Assembly (NCBI GenBank): GCA_910589115.1
Contig: CAJUSB010000009.1
Coordinates: 1 to 49,361 of the forward strand
From: an uncultured Clostridia bacterium
GTDB lineage: Bacteria > Bacillota > Clostridia > Oscillospirales > Butyricicoccaceae
Reading direction: 5' to 3'
DNA length: 49,361 nucleotides
The notes under the pieces are model-generated. The model was given only the letters and a program-made list of their open reading frames with translations, did not search any database and was not told the DNA's origin. The stretch's first letter is position 1. Every line of letters begins with the position of its first letter. This document shows positions 17,311 to 23,704 of the stretch, piece after piece. The position numbers and the translations under genes were made by a program.

Positions 17311-17700
17311 TTACGTTTCCGGTTCGGCTTCGGCGGCATCGCCGGTTTCGGGTTCCCCTTCTGCGGTATCGCTCCCGGCCGGCTCGATTCCCGCTGCGCG
17401 TTCGGATTCCTCCAGCGCCTGCTCAATCAGCCCCAGCACGAAGTCCTTCTGGCTGAGTTTCTTGCCGGTCCGCTCCGTTTCACGGGCGAGGTGATCCTTG
17501 ATCCTCCAGAACAGCTCGTCAGGGATCTGGAACGCCAGCGTTCTTGTGGGTTCGTTCATTTTGCTCTCTCCTTTTTCATAAAATTTTGTGAGTACTTCGG
17601 TGATATATGCGCCGAGCGCCAGCCCGGACTTTTCCTGCTCCGCCCGAACTTTTGCGTGCAGTTCCAGCGGTATTTGGGCGCATAAATTCTTGGTTTCCAT
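17311..17700 (-). CDS. Double ribbon-helix-helix-like protein
   Basis: A 129-aa protein. The first part (NLCAQIPLELHAKVRAEQEKSG...LGAYITEVLTKFYEKG) and the second (TLAFQIPDELFWRIKDHLARE...LSQKDFVLGLIEQALEE) both have the strand-helix-helix pattern of RHH/Arc proteins, so it looks like a tandem fusion. An acidic Glu/Ala tail follows. The start at 17700 has GGAGGACAAG upstream. A second ATG inside the gene (MNEPTRTL) has its own GGAGAG site, so a shorter product with only the second domain could also be made. Probable regulator of the transfer operon; inferred. Confidence 0.7.
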   Translation of the reverse strand: METKNLCAQIPLELHAKVRAEQEKSGLALGAYITEVLTKFYEKGESKMNEPTRTLAFQIPDELFWRIKDHLARETERTGKKLSQKDFVLGLIEQALEESERAAGIEPAGSDTAEGEPETGDAAEAEPET

Positions 17701-17809
17701 ACCTTGTCCTCCTTCCTGTCCTGCAACGCAAGTATAGCGGATTTCTGATGGAATAGCTATCGCAAAGGCCAACAAAAAGATATGTTTTTTTGAAGCAGAA
17801 GTGACAAGC

Positions 17810-18883
17810 TTATTGTCCGCTGCGCAAGACCATTGCGATGCCCTCCAGTAAAAACTCTACACATGGTATCGCCACCGAATTCCCAAGAGCTTTCAGCCTT
17901 GCGGACTCGCTTGCTCCGGGGATATTTGTCCAGTCGTCAGGGAAACCCTGTAAACGCTCGCATTCCGTTGCAACCAGCCTTCTCAGAAGGAAAATACCTG
18001 TTTTTCCATCCAAAACGAGGTCGGTCGCATCCTTATACTGGCGGGCGCTTTGTGTACTTGCGATGGTGTCTTTTCGGAAGACATCCACCCGCTGGCGGCA
18101 GAAAACCGCGTGATGATCGGTTGCGGTCAGCGTGTAGGCGAGATCCTTCTGGAAGCCCTGCCCATTGCCGCCGTTCTCCGGCTGACGGCCTATCACATTT
18201 CCTACGATACAATAGACTTCACTGCTCGTTACGAAAGGAACATTATTGCCGCCTGTTCCATATCTGGCGGACATCGTTGGCACGACATCATGCGGACCGG
18301 TATACCGGCCATCAATGCCGTGATTTTCGTAAACAACCGGCGTATGGCTGGTTTGCGCGAGCAGAGTTCCGGATTGGCCAGCGAAACAGTCAATCCGTTC
18401 CCCGCCCTGATCGTGCAGGCAAAACACTTCGCCTGTCCCCCAAATACGGTCTGCCGGGATAATCCTGCCCTGAATTTTGAGTGCCAGTTCAAGCTCTTTC
18501 GGCAGCGGTCGGCCGCGTTTATGCGCCCGTTTGAGAATCCCCTTGCAGTTGTTTTCGCTTAAATAATATTTCGATGGGACTGAATCCAGCAAGATCTGCG
18601 ACAAGGAAGATTCTACGACGTCTTTGGGGCACTCCGAAGTATTGAGCGTCCCAGGTGACCCAAGCCAGGCTGGATCGTACTCCCAGCACGGCCCCAGCAT
18701 ATTCCCAGCGTCCGGTTGGAGGTTCAACAACATGAAGGTGTGGTTCTTCAATCCCGATGATCGCCTGGAGGACTTGGAAGAAGTCTTTTCCCCTAGAACA
18801 GCTGTATGATCCAGGCACGTTCTCCCAGCACAGGTATCTGGGACGAACAAACTGATCTGTCCGTCCCCGCTGCTTTTCTGCAC
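17810..18883 (-). CDS. C5-methyltransferase C-terminal part (second frame)
   Basis: A 357-aa frame, +1 relative to the upstream methyltransferase frame and overlapping it by 365 nt. Its C-terminal half has the later C5-methyltransferase elements: RRLVATECERLQGFPDDW and ALGNSVAIPCVEFLLEGI (motifs IX-X). A target-recognition-like region precedes these (IVGNVIGRQPENGGNGQGF and LAYTLTATDHHAVF). The part overlapping the first frame (GTLNTSECPKDVVESSLSQ, KYYLSENNCKGILKRAHKRG) also looks like a real conserved domain. GTG at 18883 has AAGGAG 7 nt upstream; ATG at 18733 or 18700 are alternatives. With the 18519-19187 product it may form a two-subunit enzyme, or the pair may be joined by frameshifting. 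Confidence 0.75.
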   Translation of the reverse strand: MQKSSGDGQISLFVPDTCAGRTCLDHTAVLGEKTSSKSSRRSSGLKNHTFMLLNLQPDAGNMLGPCWEYDPAWLGSPGTLNTSECPKDVVESSLSQILLDSVPSKYYLSENNCKGILKRAHKRGRPLPKELELALKIQGRIIPADRIWGTGEVFCLHDQGGERIDCFAGQSGTLLAQTSHTPVVYENHGIDGRYTGPHDVVPTMSARYGTGGNNVPFVTSSEVYCIVGNVIGRQPENGGNGQGFQKDLAYTLTATDHHAVFCRQRVDVFRKDTIASTQSARQYKDATDLVLDGKTGIFLLRRLVATECERLQGFPDDWTNIPGASESARLKALGNSVAIPCVEFLLEGIAMVLRSGQ

Positions 18884-19187
18884 TTCGCATCTCCTTTACT
18901 ACACGAATTTGTTCCATAAACAGGCCAGAACGCGCACCAGATAAGCCTGCACGCGTTCCGGATGCCACTGAAAGATCCTGGCACGGTGAGCCGCCGCAGA
19001 TTATATCGACAGGTGGCAGATCCGCACCATTCAGCTTCGTGATGTCCCCAACATGAATCATATCGGGGAAGTGATACTGGGTAACTTTGATAGGAAACGG
19101 CTCTATCTCGCTCGCCCAGAGAGGGATAATTCCATTCCGAACAGCCGCCAAAGGAAAGCCGCCGATGCCATCAAAAAGGCTTCCCAT
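18519..19187 (-). CDS. C5-cytosine DNA methyltransferase, catalytic N-terminal part
   Basis: A 222-aa frame carrying motifs I to VIII of C5 methyltransferases: GSLFDGIGGF (SAM binding), ICGGSPCQDLS with catalytic Cys69, RYLCWENVPG (ENV) and DAQYFGVPQRRRRIFLVAD (motif VIII). It stops at 18519 without motifs IX-X or a target-recognition domain; these lie in the overlapping +1 frame. Genes in ICEs of this kind are thought to protect the element from host restriction. It starts about 11 nt after the DUF4406 gene. It could be one part of a split enzyme (as in M.AquI or M.EcoHK31I) or a frameshifted gene. Confidence 0.85.
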   Translation of the reverse strand: MGSLFDGIGGFPLAAVRNGIIPLWASEIEPFPIKVTQYHFPDMIHVGDITKLNGADLPPVDIICGGSPCQDLSVASGTRAGLSGARSGLFMEQIRVVKEMRSAEKQRGRTDQFVRPRYLCWENVPGSYSCSRGKDFFQVLQAIIGIEEPHLHVVEPPTGRWEYAGAVLGVRSSLAWVTWDAQYFGVPQRRRRIFLVADLAGFSPIEILFKRKQLQGDSQTGA

Positions 19188-19198
19188 CGTCAGGCGTT

Positions 19199-19564
19199 CT
19201 ACCCCATCAACATCCCCATCCCTTTCGTAGCCGAAAAATCAACCTCCAGAATGTCTTCTGCATTGATCTGATGAACAGGGATGCCAAGCTGCTCCGCCAG
19301 AGCTTTTTCGTCCGCCATCCCCGCGCTGAGCCGATCGCCGCAGAGCCAAAGTTCGTCGCACAGTGCCAGCATCTGATTTCCCATTTCGACGCCAAGCTGA
19401 CGCTCGGCGGGGCTGCTGTCATCCAGCATCTGCGTGTACAACAGGTGCGGCGCAAACGGCGCAACGTCCTGCTCGATTGCATAGCGGCACGCTTTCCGCG
19501 CAAATTCAAGGTTTTGCTCCACATCACCAGACAACGGCGACGCGATATAAACCAACGGCTTGAT
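19199..19564 (-). CDS. DUF4406 protein, apparent ATC start
   Basis: A 121-aa protein of the DUF4406/nucleoside deoxyribosyltransferase-like fold: KPLVYIASPLSGD at the N-terminus, CRYAIEQDVAPFAPHLLYTQML, the acidic SPAERQLGVEMGNQMLALCDELW and a SAGM motif. The family is related to nucleoside 2-deoxyribosyltransferases; the substrate is unknown. No ATG precedes the conserved start. ATC at 19564 lies 8 nt after GGAGG, exactly where homologues have Met, so I use it. GTG at 19573 is an alternative, but is too close to the ribosome site. Confidence 0.75.
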   Translation of the reverse strand: MKPLVYIASPLSGDVEQNLEFARKACRYAIEQDVAPFAPHLLYTQMLDDSSPAERQLGVEMGNQMLALCDELWLCGDRLSAGMADEKALAEQLGIPVHQINAEDILEVDFSATKGMGMLMG

Positions 19565-19583
19565 TTTATCCACCTCCAAAATT

Positions 19584-19796
19584 TTAGACTTGCAGCGCCG
19601 ATGCGCCGCCCAGTGGAGAGGCGAAGTAGCGACAGCAACAGGCCAGACCGGCCTGCTGGTTGAGTGCTTTTGCCGCCGCCTGCGCCTGCTCCCGCGATTC
19701 GAAAACGGCTTTCCTGCCGTGCGGATCAGTGCACCAGCTGTGCATTTCACCCCACACGGAATTCACGTTTGTCTTAATCAAAACACCATATTCCAC
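19584..19796 (-). CDS. Small hypothetical protein (70 aa)
   Basis: Reads EYGVLIKTNVNSVWGEMHSW then TDPHGRKAVFESREQAQAAAKALN, a small alpha-beta protein. I take GTG at 19796, 9 nt after AAAGGATGA; ATG at 19808 lies directly on that site and is less likely. It sits between the TrbL-like and DUF4406 genes in the transfer operon. Related short proteins occur in other clostridial ICEs. Function is unknown. Confidence 0.6.
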   Translation of the reverse strand: MEYGVLIKTNVNSVWGEMHSWCTDPHGRKAVFESREQAQAAAKALNQQAGLACCCRYFASPLGGASALQV

Positions 19797-19819
19797 GGCT
19801 GATTTCATCCTTTCTGCGG

Positions 19820-20686
19820 TTATTTCAATGCTGCTGCGACTGCCTTCGTCGTGTTGACCGCTGCCTGCGCGGTGTACACAGCGCTCATGATGTTGGCGCG
19901 GGTTGTGGTGTCCAACCCGAAGGTTCCGGCGATTCGCGGCACCTCGCCTGCAGACAGCATCAAGCCAAGCCCGAGCAGCGCGTGATCCTTGAAGACCATC
20001 AGCCCCGCGACCAGAATTGTCGCCTGCAAAAACGCTGTCAGGCACAGGCCAATCACCTGCTTGATCCACTGAACAAAGCCGTCAATATACCCTCTCGGAA
20101 TACTGAACATATACAATGATCCGACTGCAATCTGAATCAGCAGAATGCCGCCGCGCTTCAGATTTGAAAAGAACACTTTTATTACAGCGTATGCCATCAG
20201 GATAATGCAGAAAATCAACATAATCCCGCTGGTGATCGCGTGGAATCCAAACCGTGAGCCTATCATCGCGGCTTCCAGCGTGTCGGTTGTTTTCAGTTCC
20301 TCAATGATCTTCGCTCCGACGCTGCCGATGCTTTCGCCGGAGCCTGCCAGCCCTGTTGTCATCAGTCCCTGCAAAGATACCGAAAGGGCATATAATCGAA
20401 CAGGCACCAGCGAGAACAAACTGACCGCCATAAAACCTTTGATCGCGTTCAGGGCGGTCTGCTGGATGTTCCCGCGTCCCGTCGAATACTCAATGCCGCA
20501 CTCAAAGCAGGCGACCACAAGGCTTACGCCAAACAAAGCCCACCCCAGCTGATTGAAAAACAGCACCACCGACTGCACCCAGCTCATTTCGAACAATTCC
20601 ACGCCCATATTGCCCATCTCGGCGAAGAAATTGCCTAGAAAGCCAATAATCTGGCTGTACAGCCAGTCAAGCAGGTTGTCCATCAC
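19820..20686 (-). CDS. TrbL/VirB6-like polytopic membrane protein
   Basis: A 288-aa inner-membrane protein expected to form part of the transfer channel. Several membrane segments can be seen: SVVLFFNQLGWALFGVSLVVACF, AITSGIMLIFCIILMAYAVIKVFF, GILLIQIAVGSLYMF and QVIGLCLTAFLQATILVAGLMVF. The periplasmic-type loop after the first and the SAGEVPRIAGTFGLDTTTRANI tail are as in the DUF6045/TrbL family. It is preceded by the DUF3852 gene, a usual order. Start codons ATG and GTG (adjacent) both lie at the beginning; upstream sequence (EFVAST) may also be translated. Confidence 0.87.
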   Translation of the reverse strand: MMDNLLDWLYSQIIGFLGNFFAEMGNMGVELFEMSWVQSVVLFFNQLGWALFGVSLVVACFECGIEYSTGRGNIQQTALNAIKGFMAVSLFSLVPVRLYALSVSLQGLMTTGLAGSGESIGSVGAKIIEELKTTDTLEAAMIGSRFGFHAITSGIMLIFCIILMAYAVIKVFFSNLKRGGILLIQIAVGSLYMFSIPRGYIDGFVQWIKQVIGLCLTAFLQATILVAGLMVFKDHALLGLGLMLSAGEVPRIAGTFGLDTTTRANIMSAVYTAQAAVNTTKAVAAALK

Positions 20687-20753
20687 GGTGGATGCAACAA
20701 ACTCCCAAATAAAAATTGTGACTCACCTCATTTCCTGTTGTGCTGCGGCTCTC

Positions 20754-20860
20754 TTACAGCCCGACGACACCCCAGATATAGTTGGGAGCGGTCAAGGTAA
20801 ACACAAGGCAGGCGAACAGAATCGCGGGACCAGTCCATTCAAATTGCCCGTGTTTTCGAT
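20754..20860 (-). CDS. 3' exon of the DUF3852 pilin-like gene
   Basis: 107 nt starting ATCGAAAACACGG directly after the intron end. Read in frame with the 5' exon it gives D-Y-R-K-H-G then QFEWTGPAILFACLVFTLTAPNYIWGVVGL and stop, which completes the second membrane segment of the protein. There is no start codon of its own in this exon. Splicing restores a 116-aa product. Confidence 0.85.
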
Positions 20861-23382
20861 GTAGGCTAAGTGCCCGGCGCCTTACCGCATTACTGCGGCA
20901 GGTTTCCAAACACTCGCCCCGGAACCGTGCTTGCACCTCTCAGCGCACACGGCTCCCCACTTGTTCATTCAGTTTGCCATTATGCAGCTTTTTGTGACAT
21001 TCTGTGCAGAGCGCTAACGTTTTCCGGTTGCGTGCAATCATGAAGCGCTCCCACGAGCTTTTGCCTTTCAAATCTTTCAGTTTTCTGACGTGATGCATTT
21101 CGATATCAACATCCGTCATCCCGCACAGCTCGCATTGCCCTGCGGACAGCCTATCCATCAAACTGGTTTTGCTGGAATACATGACAGTACGTGGCAAGAT
21201 ATCCACAGTTTCAGACTTTTGCGGCTTTTTCCGCGCAAAACCGTCCTTGTAGAAGAACCTTACCTTTTTCTTCCCTTTCTTGTCCACAAAACGCACTCCA
21301 AAATGTTTTTCAATCCGGAGACGGCGAATCATCTTCCGCATGGAAGTACGATACTTCGCGGCAAGGGTTTTGAACATACTGTACTGCATGATATAGCCGA
21401 ATGAATTTGCGTGAGAGGAATTATTTGCGATGCAGTAATAATTCCGAAAGCCACGGATTTCACTGTTGTATTGGTCAAGGATTTCGAGATCGTCATTATC
21501 CTTCATATAAAGCCGTGCTTTTGATTTCCAGACTTCCTTGCCATATACGTTGGTTCCTATCGTCATTGCACAATAGTCCAGCAGCTTCTTCCGCATAATT
21601 TCCGTCGGCATTTCCAGGCATACACTCCCATTTAAGCTCCGATTTAATTTACCGTTTTTGTCCCGCTTTACAGCATAGGAACGGCGCACATAAATATCAT
21701 ACCCCAGAAACCTGACCCGCTTTGCGGAATGGGTAATCAATGTCTTTTCATCGGACAGCTCCAATTTTAGTGTCCCAGCTATAAACCTGCCCGCCTGTTC
21801 TTTAACAGCCTGCGCATCTTCTTTGCTTCCGATTACCCCGATTAGGAAATCATCCGCATAACGGACATATTGCAGGCGTTTGAAACTGGTGTCAAACGGG
21901 TCGGTATACGGTATGGAAAGCTTCTGTTTATCTATCTCCTTGATTTTGGTAGACAGAAAGTTTTTTTCTTCTTCTGTAACCGCATTACGAAGTTTTCTTG
22001 CCAGTACACCGCGTTTCTTTTCCAGCTCATAGGACGGCGGATACACCGCACGTTTTGCGCCTTTATCAAACTCTTCTTTCAGCGTTTCCATATACCTGTC
22101 CAATTTGTCCAGATAGATATTGGCTAAGATTGGGCTGATAATACCGCCTTGCGGTGTCCCACTATAGGTGTTATGGTACTTCCAGTCCTCTAAATAGCCT
22201 GCTTTCAGAAACTTGCGAATCAGACGCAGAAAACGCTCATCCCGAATGCGTTCCGCTAAGATATCCATCATTACTTTATGGTTAATGTTATCGAAGAAGC
22301 CTTTTATATCTCCCTCAATAAACCACTTGACACCGGTAAAGGAAGATTGCAGCTGGCTCAATGCTGTATGGCAGCTGTGTTTCGGTCGAAAACCGTGAGA
22401 AGTTTTTGCAAAACTGCCCTCATAAACTGCTTCCAGCAAAAGCCGTATACACTCCTGTACTAGTTTATCGTCAAAAGAAGGAATTCCTAACGGTCGCATT
22501 TTCCCATTTTTCTTTGGGATATGGATTCTTCTGGATGGCTGTGGCTGATAGCTTTCATTTTTCAGGCTCGCAATGATTCCTTCCACGCGTTTCAGGCTCA
22601 TTGCGTCGATGGTTTTCCCATCTGTGCCCTTTGTCATATTTCCCTGACTGGCATAGATATTTTGATATGCCAGCATGAACAGCTCCGGGTTGTATAAATT
22701 GCGATAGAGCCTTTCATAAATATATGACCTGTCACTGCTGTGAATCTGCAAACTGCTTAACAAATTGATTGGATTTCTCATAGTGTATCGCACACCTTCC
22801 TTTCTTTGTTGTTAAGCAAACAAGCTGCCGCCCTTCGCCATGTACGCGGCTTTCCCGCGCTCGGACTACTACGGCGGCTCCGTTGCCATACCGGATATTC
22901 AGCGTCATCTTTCTTGGTTTTTTACACCTTGAAATTTCTCCCCTTGCGGGCTTACGCATAGCCCTGACGGGCGTTCCGGGTTAGACAATCCCCGTTTAGT
23001 AAAATAATCATGGCATAGATGATTGTCGGATAGCGTTTCCGTCCTTTTTTCTCCATATGGAGCTGGGCCGCACAGAAGCTCTTCCGCATATACTCGACTA
23101 CTGTATTGCGGCTGTGCGGTATGGCAGCAGCTGTCTTTCGCCATAGCCCCTACATAAGCCCCTCGGACTGCGCTTCAGGCAGTTTGGCTTTTATCCTCAT
23201 ATCATCTGTTTCATCTTCCCATTCAGTCGTGGGCTGACAACTGCCCAACTTATGGGGTTTCCGGTATGCTGTGTTCCCCTATGAAGTTTCCTTCTCAGGT
23301 AAACCGAATGATGACAGGGAATTGAGCTTTTCCCCGCTGGATTGCCAAATCCAGAATGATTAAATCACCGCTACGGGCGCAC
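20861..23382 (-). mobile_element. Group II intron 2 (2,522 nt) inserted in the DUF3852 gene
   Basis: Boundaries are clear: the 5' end is GTGCGCC at 23382 and the 3' end is CTAC at 20861, matching the GUGYG...AY rule. The flanks join to a continuous coding frame. Domain V is at 20922-20955 (GAGCCGTGTGCGCTGAGAGG arm with a matching return arm), followed by domain VI. AGTCGA at 23094-23099 is complementary to TCGACT at the end of the 5' exon and is a candidate EBS1. The region 22794-23382 holds ribozyme domains I-III. It differs clearly in sequence from intron 1, so the two arrived independently. Confidence 0.93.
20940..22793 (-). CDS. ltrA: Group II intron-encoded protein (reverse transcriptase/maturase/HNH)
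   Basis: A 617-aa protein. RT motifs: RPLGIPSFDDKLVQECIRLLLE, GDIKGFFDNINH, YSGTPQGGIISPILANIYLDKLD and YVRYADDFLIG with catalytic YADD. The maturase domain covers about 400-520 (basic, SEIRGFRNYYCIANN). The C-terminus has a zinc-binding HNH endonuclease: CELCG, DIEMHHVRKLKDLKG, RNRKTLALCTECHKKLHNGK. It ends GSRVR with its TGA inside domain V, as in intron 1. Motifs are intact, so mobility and splicing are plausible. Confidence 0.93.
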   Translation of the reverse strand: MRYTMRNPINLLSSLQIHSSDRSYIYERLYRNLYNPELFMLAYQNIYASQGNMTKGTDGKTIDAMSLKRVEGIIASLKNESYQPQPSRRIHIPKKNGKMRPLGIPSFDDKLVQECIRLLLEAVYEGSFAKTSHGFRPKHSCHTALSQLQSSFTGVKWFIEGDIKGFFDNINHKVMMDILAERIRDERFLRLIRKFLKAGYLEDWKYHNTYSGTPQGGIISPILANIYLDKLDRYMETLKEEFDKGAKRAVYPPSYELEKKRGVLARKLRNAVTEEEKNFLSTKIKEIDKQKLSIPYTDPFDTSFKRLQYVRYADDFLIGVIGSKEDAQAVKEQAGRFIAGTLKLELSDEKTLITHSAKRVRFLGYDIYVRRSYAVKRDKNGKLNRSLNGSVCLEMPTEIMRKKLLDYCAMTIGTNVYGKEVWKSKARLYMKDNDDLEILDQYNSEIRGFRNYYCIANNSSHANSFGYIMQYSMFKTLAAKYRTSMRKMIRRLRIEKHFGVRFVDKKGKKKVRFFYKDGFARKKPQKSETVDILPRTVMYSSKTSLMDRLSAGQCELCGMTDVDIEMHHVRKLKDLKGKSSWERFMIARNRKTLALCTECHKKLHNGKLNEQVGSRVR

Positions 23383-23626
23383 AGTCGAAATATGCCATCC
23401 CGAGTTTACCAAAGAATGCGATGGCGAGGATCATGTCCAGCGCGGGGAACACAACATCGTTGACCACCGACTTGATCTGGGTGGACGCGCCCTTCCACGC
23501 CTGCGAAATCGCGCCGGAGACGTCGCCGCTGCCGCCGCCCGTGGCGAACGCCGGGATGCAGAGCAGTGCGGCAACCGCGAGGGACAGTGCAACTACGCGA
23601 GCTGCTTTCTTCCAATACTTTTTCAT
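23383..23626 (-). CDS. 5' exon of the DUF3852 pilin-like gene
   Basis: Encodes 81 residues plus 1 nt: MKKYWKKAARVVALSLAVAA signal-like segment, a Gly/Ser stretch (ATGGGSGDVSG), then SQIKTVV-type VVNDVVFPALDMILAIAFFGKLGMAYFD, the first membrane segment. Without splicing the frame would end after CAPVAVI at 23360. The family is DUF3852, a small two-segment membrane protein thought to be the VirB2/TrbC-like pilin of these ICEs. GGAGG lies 6 nt before the ATG. If splicing fails, a product lacking the second segment is made, so transfer may depend on the intron. Confidence 0.88.
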
Positions 23627-23647
23627 GCATTACCTCCATGAACAGGC

Positions 23648-23676
23648 GGAGGAGCCGCCCTCTGGCCAGCCCCTCC
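23648..23676. other. Intercistronic hairpin between the adhesin and the DUF3852 gene
   Basis: On the minus strand GGAGGGGCT pairs with GGCTCCTCC (9 bp with two G-U pairs) around an 11-nt loop. No U-tract follows, so it is more likely a processing or stability element than a terminator. It would separate the very long adhesin message from the transfer operon. Confidence 0.55.
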
Positions 23677-23704
23677 TGTGTGGATAATTATATATTGATT
23701 TGCA

